Positions 1 to 6,901 of a stretch of 14,135 nt of DNA are shown here, piece after piece. The translations under genes were made by a program, and so were the position numbers. Source of the DNA: Gammaproteobacteria bacterium CG22_combo_CG10-13_8_21_14_all_40_8 (GTDB lineage Bacteria > Pseudomonadota > Gammaproteobacteria > Enterobacterales > GCA-002770795); assembly GCA_002770795.1 (NCBI GenBank), contig PCTP01000056.1, positions 1 to 14,135 of the forward strand, read 5' to 3'. The first letter of the stretch is position 1. Each line of letters begins with the position of its first letter. A model generated the notes under the pieces. It was not told where the DNA came from and did no database searches. It saw nothing but the letters and a program-made list of their open reading frames with translations.

Positions 1-412
1 TAAGAGAACCTCGATAACCATTCAAAGCTTTTAGTTCTTCATCATGATTAATACTGAGTGAATAAGGCTCTTGTCCTGATGAGCAGGCAGCACACCATAT
101 CTTAGCTGGCCCCTGTGGATTAACTTCTGGTAGCAATTTATTAAATACGATGGGAAATGGATAAGTATCTCGAAACCAATTGGTTTCATTGGTGGTCATT
201 GCATCAATAACATGCTGCATTAATACCCTGCCGTTAACGCCACGAATTTGAGTCAATAGTTCAGAAATAGACTGAAGATGATCTTCTCTTAATAGATGGG
301 CTAAGCGGCTGGTGACTAAGTATTGCTTATTATCACCTAATTGAATGCCTGTTGCTTCTCTCAAAAAGTCGCAAAATTGATGATACTCTTGTAAAGATAT
401 CCCATTAGGCAT
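1..412 (-). CDS. cheR: CheR, chemotaxis protein methyltransferase (partial, cut by window edge)
   Basis: The frame opens with ATG at 412 (MPNGISLQEYHQF) and stays open to the left edge, giving 137 residues. Residues 1-75 form the helical CheR N-terminal domain. The family signature follows at about 73-81 (TTNETNWFRD), and the start of the SAM-binding Rossmann fold at about 106-118 (WCAACSSGQEPYS). CheR transfers methyl groups from S-adenosylmethionine to glutamates of chemoreceptors in the cytoplasm, setting adaptation together with CheB. It lies 66 bases downstream of cheV on the same strand and is probably co-transcribed with it. The Shine-Dalgarno match before the ATG is weak. About half the protein, including most of the catalytic fold, is outside the window. 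Confidence 0.93.
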   Translation of the reverse strand, partial: MPNGISLQEYHQFCDFLREATGIQLGDNKQYLVTSRLAHLLREDHLQSISELLTQIRGVNGRVLMQHVIDAMTTNETNWFRDTYPFPIVFNKLLPEVNPQGPAKIWCAACSSGQEPYSLSINHDEELKALNGYRGSL

Positions 413-478
413 AGAGTGGTTTCATCCGCTGCAGTAAAACAAAGAGTCAAATTTCCCAGAAACAGTTATTTTTAGTGC

Positions 479-1396
479 TTATTGATCATATTGAGATCGT
501 ACTGCCGCCGCTAATTCATTGGGATCAAATTTAGCAATAAATTTATTAGCACCAACTTTTTCAATCATTGCTTTATTAAAGACGCCACTTAAAGAGGTAT
601 GCAATATAATGTGTAAATCACTTAAGTCAGGATTGGCTCTCACCTCTGCCGTGAAGGTATAACCATCCATTTCAGGCATCTCAATGTCTGAAATGACCAA
701 CAATACCTCATCATTCACATTTTTACCTTGTTTCACAATTCCCAATAACCAATCCAGAGCCTCTTTACCATTAATAACCGTATGGGTTTTCAACCCCAAT
801 TGTTCCACAGTTCTCTTCACTTGATTTCTTGCCACTGCAGAATCATCTGCCACTAAAACAACTTTATCTTGTGGAGCTTTATGAGACTCTTCTAACAGTC
901 CAGTACTGACAGTTTCATTGGTGGGTATGATTTCCGACAGTACCTTTTCCACATCAATAATTTCTATCAGTCCATTTTCAAACTCACTGACAGCCGTCAA
1001 ATAATTATTTTTTCCAACACCTTTGGGTGGTGGATGGATATCACCCCAACTCATATTAACAATGCGCTCGACACTGTTGACCAAAAAGCCTTGAACCTTC
1101 CGGTTATACTCTGAGATCACCACAAAACAATTACTTATATTGGGTAGCATGGGTCCACCAATTGCCATGCTTAAATCCACAACAGAGACAGTCTCACCAC
1201 GTATATGAGCCACACCACGCACCACAGGGTTGCCATTAGGAAGCTGAGTTAAGGGCGGGCATTGTAAAACCTCCCTCACCTTAAAAACATTTATACCATA
1301 AATTTGTTTACCAGCTAATTTGAATAGCAAAAGTTCCAAACGGTTTTGCCCAACCATTTGGGTTCGTTGATTAACGCCATCAAGAACGCCTGCCAT
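479..1396 (-). CDS. cheV: CheV, CheW-receiver chemotaxis coupling protein
   Basis: The protein has 305 residues: a CheW-like coupling domain (about 18-155) followed by a receiver domain (about 178-303). Receiver residues are visible: acidic pair D184/D185, phospho-acceptor D237 in SDIEMPEMDG, T267 and K289. CheV links chemoreceptors to CheA and probably acts as a phosphate-tunable adaptor or phosphate sink. The start is placed at ATG 1396 (MAGVLDGVNQRTQ, which matches the usual CheV opening). The in-frame TTG at 1408 lies inside the likely ribosome-binding site TTGGAGAA, so the four extra residues of the longer frame are unlikely. It is followed by cheR and is divergent from flgA, the layout common in polar-flagellated gammaproteobacteria. 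Confidence 0.95.
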   Translation of the reverse strand: MAGVLDGVNQRTQMVGQNRLELLLFKLAGKQIYGINVFKVREVLQCPPLTQLPNGNPVVRGVAHIRGETVSVVDLSMAIGGPMLPNISNCFVVISEYNRKVQGFLVNSVERIVNMSWGDIHPPPKGVGKNNYLTAVSEFENGLIEIIDVEKVLSEIIPTNETVSTGLLEESHKAPQDKVVLVADDSAVARNQVKRTVEQLGLKTHTVINGKEALDWLLGIVKQGKNVNDEVLLVISDIEMPEMDGYTFTAEVRANPDLSDLHIILHTSLSGVFNKAMIEKVGANKFIAKFDPNELAAAVRSQYDQ

Positions 1397-1415
1397 GTGA
1401 TTCTCCAAAACAAAC

Positions 1416-1428
1416 CAACGAGTCGTTG
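1416..1428. promoter_or_regulatory. 13-bp perfect palindrome between cheV and flgA
   Basis: CAACGA-G-TCGTTG reads the same on both strands. It ends two bases before the -24 GG of the putative flgA sigma-54 promoter and begins about 8 bases upstream of the cheV Shine-Dalgarno sequence. The position suits an operator for a dimeric regulator of the divergent pair, but no known binding consensus was recognised. It could also be a small hairpin in the cheV leader. Confidence 0.35.
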
Positions 1429-1445
1429 TTGGTATATATATTGCT
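1429..1445 (+). promoter_or_regulatory. Putative sigma-54 (RpoN) promoter of flgA
   Basis: TTGG-TATATATA-TTGCT has GG at 1431-1432 and GC at 1443-1444 separated by exactly ten bases, the invariant -24/-12 spacing of sigma-54 promoters. The -12 half TTGCT is a good match. The -24 half has TTGG but lacks the following CAC. Transcription would start near 1455, about 45 bases before the flgA start. In polar-flagellated relatives flgA is known to depend on RpoN and FleQ, which supports the call. An activator site was not identified. Confidence 0.6.
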
Positions 1446-1501
1446 ATTACTCAGTAACCTGTCAGTTTTTTGACATAATCAATGAAAAGAGTGCTTTAAA
1501 T

Positions 1502-2233
1502 ATGTTAAGCATAGGACATTTAAAAAGATTTGCTCATACAAAACTGGGAATTATTTTCAGTCTGAGTTATTTATTGATGCCTTTCACTACCAATTCGGCT
1601 GCCCCAGCTCAATCTTTAACTGAAATTCAAGAAGTTGCAGAACATTTTCTCTCCGATCAAATGAAATTACGCGGAATTATGGATGAGGATATCAACATTC
1701 AAGTTACATCTCCAGATAACCGTCTTCTGTTGGAACATTGTTTAAACCCTCTAGAGGCATTCACCCCAACCAATGCAACCTTATTGGGTAATACAACCGT
1801 TGGCGTAAAATGCACCTCACCTCAATGGCAAATATATCTACCCGCGAAGGTCGCCCAATTAACAGATGTTTGGGTCTATCAACAAAACTATCAGAAAGGT
1901 GATCTACTCAATAGCCGAGACATCAGCTTAGAAAAAAGAGCGTTATCGACTCGTCTTCACCCAATTAATTTGCCTATAGATAAGCTAAATCAGCTTAGAT
2001 TGACTAAAACGATACGAAGAGGACAGGTTATTCAAGAAAATGATCTATGTATGGTTTGCAAAGGGGATAAAGTCGATTTAGTGGTAAAAGCCGAGACTCT
2101 GACGGTTCGTATGAATGGTATTTCACTGAATGATGGATTGCAGGGGCAAAGTATCACCGTTCGCAATGATAAAAGCAAAAAACTGGTCACAGGAGTTGCT
2201 TTTTCTGCAGGGGAAATAAGAATTATATTATAA
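1502..2233 (+). CDS. flgA: FlgA, periplasmic P-ring assembly chaperone
   Basis: The protein has 243 residues from ATG 1502. The start is chosen because it gives a typical signal peptide: basic residues to about 14, a hydrophobic core at 15-27, and probable cleavage near A33/A34. A longer frame would run back into cheV and has no such signal. The SAF-like domain begins near residue 122 (VYQQNYQKGDLL), and the family C-terminus is present (GISLNDGLQGQSITVRN, then the VTGV turn). FlgA assists assembly of the FlgI P-ring around the flagellar rod in the periplasm. C80 and C104 could form a disulfide. A second pair, C183 and C186 (DLCMVCKGD), makes a CxxC just before the domain usually written xxGDxV, which I do not recall as standard. 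A weak AAAAGAG precedes the start. Confidence 0.93.
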   Translation: MLSIGHLKRFAHTKLGIIFSLSYLLMPFTTNSAAPAQSLTEIQEVAEHFLSDQMKLRGIMDEDINIQVTSPDNRLLLEHCLNPLEAFTPTNATLLGNTTVGVKCTSPQWQIYLPAKVAQLTDVWVYQQNYQKGDLLNSRDISLEKRALSTRLHPINLPIDKLNQLRLTKTIRRGQVIQENDLCMVCKGDKVDLVVKAETLTVRMNGISLNDGLQGQSITVRNDKSKKLVTGVAFSAGEIRIIL

Positions 2234-2252
2234 GGTGCCATGGTCTATAGCA

Positions 2253-2290
2253 ATCAATTAGAGCAAATATCCATTAATAGACTAATTGAT
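2253..2290. repeat. 9-bp inverted repeat upstream of the flgM promoter
   Basis: ATCAATTAG (2253-2261) and CTAATTGAT (2282-2290) are perfectly complementary with a 20-base spacer, between the flgA stop and the sigma-28 promoter of flgM. An A-run rather than a T-run follows on the plus strand, so it does not look like a terminator of flgA. It may be an operator or chance structure in AT-rich DNA. Confidence 0.35.
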
Positions 2291-2309
2291 AAAAAAAACC
2301 ATAAACTAT

Positions 2310-2336
2310 TAAAGTCAATCAGACAATTGCCGATAT
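2310..2336 (+). promoter_or_regulatory. Sigma-28 (FliA) promoter of flgM-flgN
   Basis: TAAAGTCA (2310-2317), an 11-base spacer, and GCCGATAT (2329-2336) match the FliA consensus TAAAGTTT-N11-GCCGATAA with exact spacing and 13 of 16 positions. The site lies about 33 bases upstream of the flgM start. FliA control of flgM is well established: the anti-sigma factor gene is transcribed by the sigma factor it inhibits. Confidence 0.88.
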
Positions 2337-2369
2337 ACTCACTGAAGTTAAACGAATTTGGATAAGATT

Positions 2370-2702
2370 ATGGATATTAAACAACTTACTAGCCAAGCCA
2401 GTACACAATTGCAAAATGAGAGAAGCAAAAGCACAGCAACAACAGCAACAACTGATGCAGCATCTTCTCGTGTTGTCGGCCAGGGAACTTCTCAATCAAC
2501 AACTTCTGATACTGTCACGCTTTCTGCACAGTCAATTCAAATTCAGCAAGCCATTAAATCATTAGAAACGATTCCAGATATTAGGCAAGCCAAAGTGGAT
2601 GCCCTAGCCGCGTCCATCAACTCCGGGCAGTATGAGGTTAATAGTCAAAATATTGCCGAGAAACTAACTCAATCTGATTCAGATTTATTCACCAAGGCCT
2701 AA
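2370..2702 (+). CDS. flgM: FlgM, anti-sigma-28 factor
   Basis: The protein has 110 residues from ATG 2370 (MDIKQLTSQAS), preceded by GGATAAG at a suitable distance. The in-frame TTG at 2358 would place the Shine-Dalgarno inside the gene and is rejected. The N-terminal half is a low-complexity Ser/Thr/Gln/Ala tail, as expected for the disordered, secreted part of FlgM. Part of it is encoded by a CAA-rich repeat near 2430-2460. The C-terminal half (about 58-105; SLETIPDIRQAKVDALAASI, then NIAEKL) is the FliA-binding region. FlgM holds sigma-28 inactive until the hook-basal body is complete and FlgM is exported. It is followed closely by flgN. Confidence 0.95.
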   Translation: MDIKQLTSQASTQLQNERSKSTATTATTDAASSRVVGQGTSQSTTSDTVTLSAQSIQIQQAIKSLETIPDIRQAKVDALAASINSGQYEVNSQNIAEKLTQSDSDLFTKA

Positions 2703-2716
2703 ATTAGGAGTTTATG

Positions 2717-3193
2717 ATGACAGTTCAAGCTCAAGCCAATGATCAAATCACGCCCAAATTAGTGATGATATTAAACGAAGAATATGAAGCCTTCGATCAA
2801 ATGTTCAATGTTCTTGAAAAAGAAAGAATGGCGCTTGAGACTCAAAAAATTGAACAAATCATTCAATTAAGTCAACAAAAACAACTTATCACTGAAACAT
2901 TGGAAAATTGTGCTCAGAGAAGATCTAAGCTGATGAATCAACTCAGTAGCAATTTAGAAGACCATAAAGACGGAGCAGATATTTTAGAAAAACTTTGGCA
3001 AAAGATCCTAGAAAAAGCCAAAATGTGCAAAAATTCAAACCTTATTAATGGAAAAATAATCAGCATCAGCCAGTCCAGCATACAAAGATCCATGAGGCTG
3101 CTAAAAAGCCAATCCAAAGATCAAGGGATGACATACGGTTCAAAAGGAGAAGCCTTAACCCACTCTAATGTTCTTAGAGCGGTTAAAGCTTAA
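2717..3193 (+). CDS. flgN: FlgN, flagellar type III export chaperone
   Basis: The protein has 158 residues and is largely alpha-helical with Gln/Lys/Glu-rich segments, as in the FlgN family. FlgN is a cytoplasmic chaperone that delivers the hook-filament junction proteins FlgK and FlgL to the flagellar export gate. Identification rests on length, composition, the NxxLINGKIIS-type segment (about residues 108-118) and position right after flgM, the standard flgMN pair. Two adjacent ATG codons exist at 2714 and 2717. AGGAG at 2706-2710 is only three bases from the first and six from the second, so 2717 is preferred. The gap to flgM is 14 bases, so the two are co-transcribed from the sigma-28 promoter. 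Confidence 0.88.
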   Translation: MTVQAQANDQITPKLVMILNEEYEAFDQMFNVLEKERMALETQKIEQIIQLSQQKQLITETLENCAQRRSKLMNQLSSNLEDHKDGADILEKLWQKILEKAKMCKNSNLINGKIISISQSSIQRSMRLLKSQSKDQGMTYGSKGEALTHSNVLRAVKA

Positions 3194-3218
3194 AAAGAAG
3201 GGCGTAAAGATAACAGCT

Positions 3219-3536
3219 CTATTTACTCAATAACTTTCGTATTCTAAGTACCGCATAACCCACAAAGCCGATCGCTAACAAGATTTTACCTAACATAGCT
3301 TGCCAGCTGTTTGGATCATTCAACCCAATCCAATAACTGAAACACCCCAACATAAAGATCGATACAGTGGCAAATTGCAAATACTGCATCAAACGGCGTT
3401 TCTTCCACTGTTGTTGGTAAATAACTCGTTCTGCTTGTTCATCATCTGTTTGGTCTAAAGATTGAGAACATTCAGGACATTTTGTATGCCTATCAGAGAT
3501 CCTTTTACGGCAAAAAGGACAATTCATGAGTGCCAT
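3219..3536 (-). CDS. Small zinc-ribbon protein with two membrane segments, function unknown
   Basis: The protein has 105 residues. An N-terminal zinc ribbon has two CxxC knuckles, C6/C9 and C20/C23 (MNCPFC, then KCPEC). A charged linker (about 25-49) and two probable membrane helices (about 50-71 and 81-98) follow, with a basic C-terminus RIRKLLSK. The start at 3536 has AGGAAA about six bases upstream, which favours it over the ATG at 3527. It converges with flgN and is divergent from the gumN-like gene. Zinc-ribbon membrane proteins of this type are widespread and mostly uncharacterised; no specific role can be assigned from sequence or context. Confidence 0.75.
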   Translation of the reverse strand: MALMNCPFCRKRISDRHTKCPECSQSLDQTDDEQAERVIYQQQWKKRRLMQYLQFATVSIFMLGCFSYWIGLNDPNSWQAMLGKILLAIGFVGYAVLRIRKLLSK

Positions 3537-3654
3537 TTTGTTTCCTATCGACTAAATATGGTTAGAGAGAATGATAAACTTAATGGTTTTTTGACTCAAG
3601 AAAATATCCTACTCATTCTACTAAAATTTTCTAATAAGCCACTGAAATATCTGA

Positions 3655-3660
3655 TAGAAT
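3655..3660 (+). promoter_or_regulatory. Possible -10 box for the TraB/GumN-ung unit
   Basis: TAGAAT lies 24 bases upstream of the ATG at 3685, in the right place for a housekeeping -10 element. No convincing -35 hexamer was found at 16-18 bases further upstream, so the call is tentative. Confidence 0.25.
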
Positions 3661-3684
3661 AACATTATTTACACAAAATATATC

Positions 3685-4605
3685 ATGAAACAGTCTGTTA
3701 TCTTTTTCTTTGTCAGTTTATTCCTGCTCACGCCCTGCTATGCCATGCCCAATTTGTGGCATATTCAACAGAAAAACAGCAGCATCTACTTATTTGGTTC
3801 TATCCATGTGGGCAACCCATCTATGTATCCCCTGTCCCAACAAATTGAAACTGCTTTTTTTGAAAGCGACAAACTTGTTGTTGAAGCTGATATATCAGGA
3901 TCTGGCGCTTTGGCCGCCATCTCTTGGTTATTATTGAATGGGGTGAATCCTCTTCATAAAACCCTAGATGATTTACTGACAACTAAAACACTAGCGCTAT
4001 TAAAGAAAACCCTTAAACAGCATAAATTAAGTTATGACACAGTTAAAACTCTAAAGCCTTGGATAATCGCCATGCAGCTAACGGGTCTAAGTTTTATGAT
4101 GGAGGATAGTCGGCCTGAATTAGGTGTTGACATACATTTTTTGTTAAAAGCGCATCAACAACATAAGTCCATTTTAGAATTAGAATCTATTGCGGAACAG
4201 TTTGCACTCTTCGAAAATTTTGACCTAAAAACACAAGAACAATTTTTGTTCGGTACATTACAAGATCTACAATCTGATGAACACCAACTCAATCAGATGA
4301 TCAGTTATTGGAAATCAGGCGATAGCAGAGGCCTTTCAAAAATTGTTTTAGATGAATTTGAAAAAAATAAACAAGAAACTAATGAGGTTGAAAAGGTTTT
4401 GTATAACAGCTTGTTTTTAAATCGAAATAAGAAAATGGCACAAAAAATCGATGAATTACTCCACGCTGGCGGTCGGTATTTTGTAGTGGTTGGTGCAGCA
4501 CATTTTTTAGGAAAAGAGAGTATCCTTCATTTTTTGGAACAAAAAGGTATCCAAATAGAACAGGTGGAAGAAATTAACCTCAATCATAACAATACTGGAA
4601 ATTAA
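3685..4605 (+). CDS. TraB/GumN-family secreted protein, putative metallo-hydrolase or protease
   Basis: The protein has 306 residues. A clear signal peptide (about 1-20, ending CYA before MPNLW) is followed by the TraB/GumN fold. Family hallmarks are GSIHVG at 38-43 (H41), an acidic segment VVEAD near 65-69, PELGVDIHFL at 144-153, RNKKMA at 247-252, and a C-terminal GAAHFLG at 270-276 (H273). The family is related to Tiki/TraB proteins, for which metal-dependent proteolysis has been reported. The bacterial members are mostly uncharacterised, so the substrate is unknown. No strong Shine-Dalgarno precedes the ATG. It ends four bases before ung and probably forms a two-gene transcript with it, although the two functions have no obvious connection. 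Confidence 0.88.
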   Translation: MKQSVIFFFVSLFLLTPCYAMPNLWHIQQKNSSIYLFGSIHVGNPSMYPLSQQIETAFFESDKLVVEADISGSGALAAISWLLLNGVNPLHKTLDDLLTTKTLALLKKTLKQHKLSYDTVKTLKPWIIAMQLTGLSFMMEDSRPELGVDIHFLLKAHQQHKSILELESIAEQFALFENFDLKTQEQFLFGTLQDLQSDEHQLNQMISYWKSGDSRGLSKIVLDEFEKNKQETNEVEKVLYNSLFLNRNKKMAQKIDELLHAGGRYFVVVGAAHFLGKESILHFLEQKGIQIEQVEEINLNHNNTGN

Positions 4606-4609
4606 TCTC

Positions 4610-5281
4610 ATGCTACATAACAAAGCATGGCAGGATTTACTTGACGATCAAAAATCTGAACCCTACTTTATCAATATTTTACAGTATTTAAAAAATTGCA
4701 AAGATAATAATATATGCTTCTATCCTGCCACTAAAAACATCTTCAATGCCTTAAAATATCAGGGACCGGATTTAATCAAAGTCGTTCTTATAGGCCAAGA
4801 TCCTTACCATAGAGAAAACCAAGCCCATGGGTTAAGCTTTTCTGTTCCCAAGGGCATTCCCATTCCACCTTCTTTAGCGAATATATATAAAGAAGTTGAG
4901 AGCGATTTAGGCTACCCCCCCCCTACACATGGTTGTTTAGAAAGTTGGGCAGAACAAGGTGTGTTACTTCTGAACATAATACTCACCGTTGAAGCAGGAA
5001 AACCACTATCACACAAAGAACTGGGTTGGGAAAGGTTCACTCAACATGTTATATCAAAAATCAGCGAACGCAGTGAACATTTGGTATTTTTACTCTGGGG
5101 AAAAAATGCACAATCTCTTGAACAACTAATCGATGAAAAAAAACATACTATATTAAAAGCACCACATCCATCCCCTCTTTCATCATATAGGGGTTTTTTT
5201 GGTTGTAAACATTTTTCAAAGGCTAATAAAGCCTTAATCGCTCATGGGCAAACTCCCATTAATTGGGAGCTCACCCCCTAA
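4610..5281 (+). CDS. ung: Uracil-DNA glycosylase, family 1
   Basis: The protein has 223 residues, the normal length for the family. It removes uracil from DNA after cytosine deamination or dUTP incorporation, starting base-excision repair. Motif A GQDPYH at 62-67 contains the catalytic aspartate D64. The uracil pocket includes F77 (LSFSV) and N122 (LLLN). Motif B HPSPLS at 186-191 supplies H186. These positions line up with the E. coli enzyme. The start is ATG 4610, four bases after the upstream stop, suggesting translational coupling. A run of nine C residues (4915-4923) encodes P103-P105 in GYPPPTHG, ahead of most of the active site. Slippage there would truncate the enzyme after motif A. 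The frame is intact as sequenced. Confidence 0.97.
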   Translation: MLHNKAWQDLLDDQKSEPYFINILQYLKNCKDNNICFYPATKNIFNALKYQGPDLIKVVLIGQDPYHRENQAHGLSFSVPKGIPIPPSLANIYKEVESDLGYPPPTHGCLESWAEQGVLLLNIILTVEAGKPLSHKELGWERFTQHVISKISERSEHLVFLLWGKNAQSLEQLIDEKKHTILKAPHPSPLSSYRGFFGCKHFSKANKALIAHGQTPINWELTP

Positions 5282-5299
5282 CATATTCTTTTAATTCCC

Positions 5300-6664
5300 T
5301 TAATGGCTCAAGATTTTTTTCATCACCTTTTTCAATTGCATGGGTAGCTGTTCATCCAGTGGATGTTGTCCTTGTTGGATCACCCAATGACCACTCACCA
5401 TCACGTCTTGTATCCAATTATTTCTTGATGAAAAAATAAATTTAGAAAAAATTTGATCACTATTACAAGGTAAAAATTGATCAGGGATTTTAAGTGCAAG
5501 TAGATTGGCTTTCTTGCCGATTTCTAATCCTGAATTGGTATTTCCTAAAGCCTGATTGCCTCCCTTGTAGGCATCATAAAACAAATTAATGGCCGTCATC
5601 GGTTTATCTGATGAGGCATAAACATTTCGACGATGCATTTGCAGCCTTTGTGCATACTCTAACCATCGCAGCTCTTCAACCATGTTAACGGAGATATGGC
5701 TATCTGAACCAATTCCCCAGTTTCCTTTTAGGTCAGAAAATTTAGATAATGGAAAGATACCATCCCCTAAATTTGCTTCTGTAGTAGGACAAATACCCAC
5801 CACTGCTTGAGACTTTGCTATTTGTTCTACTTCATGTTCGTTGAGGTGTGTTGCATGTACCAAACACCATTGGGCATTCACGTCTAATTCTGAATAAAGT
5901 AATTCAACGGGTCTTTTTTGATAAACTTTGAGACATTGTTCAACTTCAGATAGTTGCTCTGAAATATGTATATGCACAGGTTGGTTGTCAGCTAAATCCA
6001 AGCATAGTTCTTTTAAGTCACCGACATCCACAGCTCTTAATGAATGAGGTGCCATACCAATCTTAACTTGGTGATGCTGTTGGTAACGGCTTCGTAATGA
6101 ATGGACTAAATCCGCATATTGGTGATCAGAAAGTAAAAATCGTTTCTGCCCATCCCCAGCCGCTGTTTTGTTAAAACCACCATATTGATAAAACACTGGT
6201 AGATGACAAATATTAATACCAACTTCTATAGCGGCCTCTATCATTGATACAGAAAGTAAATCGGGTTGTTGGTATGGGTTACCTTGCGCATCTTTGTGGA
6301 GATAATGAAACTCACCTACTTCGGTATAACCATTTTTTAGCATTTCAATATAGAGGGCTTTAGCTATAATAGCTAAATCCTCAGGTTCAACCTTATTGAG
6401 AAATTGGTACATAATGTCACGCCAAGTCCAAAAGCTGTCTTGATGAGAACTACAATATTCTGTCAAGCCAGCCATTGGCCATTGAAAAGCATGAGAGTGT
6501 AAATTAGCCAAGCTTGGCACAACCATATCAATGGTTTTCTCATGTGAGGGCGCAAAAGCAGACTTCATTGAAATTAAAACACCTTGAGCATCGATCTCAA
6601 GCTTTTGATCTTCAAACCATTGATGATTTAAAAATACTTTCTTTGCATATATGAATAGAGTCAT
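5300..6664 (-). CDS. hutF: HutF, formimidoylglutamate deiminase
   Basis: The protein has 454 residues and belongs to the amidohydrolase superfamily. HutF hydrolyses N-formimino-L-glutamate to N-formyl-L-glutamate and ammonia, in the five-step histidine pathway. Visible motifs are the metal-binding HxH at 56-58 within LHSHAFQ, then MAGLTE at 64-69, the E119 region EVGEFHYLH, APHSLR at 205-210, the HIH/SEQ block at 231-237, LVHATHL at 268-274, and the metal-binding aspartate D321 in GSDSHIS. This pattern separates HutF from the related HutI and from other amidohydrolases. There is no good Shine-Dalgarno before the ATG at 6664. It converges with ung. Its natural partner HutG is not in the window; hutI lies about 900 bases away on the opposite strand. 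Confidence 0.95.
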   Translation of the reverse strand: MTLFIYAKKVFLNHQWFEDQKLEIDAQGVLISMKSAFAPSHEKTIDMVVPSLANLHSHAFQWPMAGLTEYCSSHQDSFWTWRDIMYQFLNKVEPEDLAIIAKALYIEMLKNGYTEVGEFHYLHKDAQGNPYQQPDLLSVSMIEAAIEVGINICHLPVFYQYGGFNKTAAGDGQKRFLLSDHQYADLVHSLRSRYQQHHQVKIGMAPHSLRAVDVGDLKELCLDLADNQPVHIHISEQLSEVEQCLKVYQKRPVELLYSELDVNAQWCLVHATHLNEHEVEQIAKSQAVVGICPTTEANLGDGIFPLSKFSDLKGNWGIGSDSHISVNMVEELRWLEYAQRLQMHRRNVYASSDKPMTAINLFYDAYKGGNQALGNTNSGLEIGKKANLLALKIPDQFLPCNSDQIFSKFIFSSRNNWIQDVMVSGHWVIQQGQHPLDEQLPMQLKKVMKKILSH

Positions 6665-6692
6665 TGGGATCTTTTATTGTGTTTTATAGGTT

Positions 6693-6859
6693 CTAGGAGC
6701 CTGTCCGAGAATAGACTGATCTACTGCGGCCAAGCCTGATTGGCCAGATTTTCCGATGAATTTCGTTAAATAGAGTGACTATTCGCCTCAATCCATCGAA
6801 AAATCTGACTCAAACAGACTTGCCCTCGCTACGATCGCTATTCTCGGACAGGCTCCTAG
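6693..6859. repeat. 167-bp MITE-like palindromic element with 22-bp perfect terminal inverted repeats
   Basis: The ends are a perfect 22-base inverted repeat (6693-6714 and 6838-6859; left arm begins CTAGGAGCCTGTCCGAG). Complementarity continues inward: AGATTTTCCGATG (6746-6758) pairs with CATCGAAAAATCT (6794-6806) with one mismatch, and AATAG/CTATT (6769-6783) forms the tip, so the whole unit can fold as one long imperfect hairpin. The left half also holds a separate GGCCAA/TTGGCC hairpin (6728-6745). It has no coding capacity. CTAG at each end is self-complementary and could be a target duplication or part of the repeat. Two more ends of the same sequence lie at 7357-7392. It is probably a non-autonomous element moved by a transposase encoded elsewhere. 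Transcribed, it would sit in the 3' region of the receiver gene. Confidence 0.8.
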
Positions 6860-6901
6860 TAAGTATCATAGTGTGGTCAATTAACATCTCTTTAAAAAAA
6901 G

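Noticed and set aside
1346..1501. An N-terminal extension of flgA reaching back into cheV
   Set aside because: It overlaps cheV, lacks a ribosome-binding site and would bury the signal peptide; ATG 1502 gives a proper signal sequence.
2032..2241. Minus-strand 69-codon frame opposite the end of flgA
   Set aside because: It lies entirely within flgA apart from a few bases, with no start context and no domain.
2291..2298. A-run after the inverted repeat 2253-2290 as a terminator signal
   Set aside because: A terminator on the plus strand needs a T-run after the stem; on the minus strand the run would precede the stem.
2426..2460. CAA/GCA-rich stretch in flgM as a phase-variable microsatellite
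   Set aside because: The repeat is short and imperfect and its unit is three bases, so slippage would not shift the frame; a low-complexity tail is normal for FlgM.
3590..3613. TTGACT at 3590 as the -35 of a promoter for the TraB/GumN-like gene
   Set aside because: The hexamer 17 bases later (CATTCT) is a poor -10 box and the distance to the start is long; TAGAAT at 3655 is better placed but lacks a -35.
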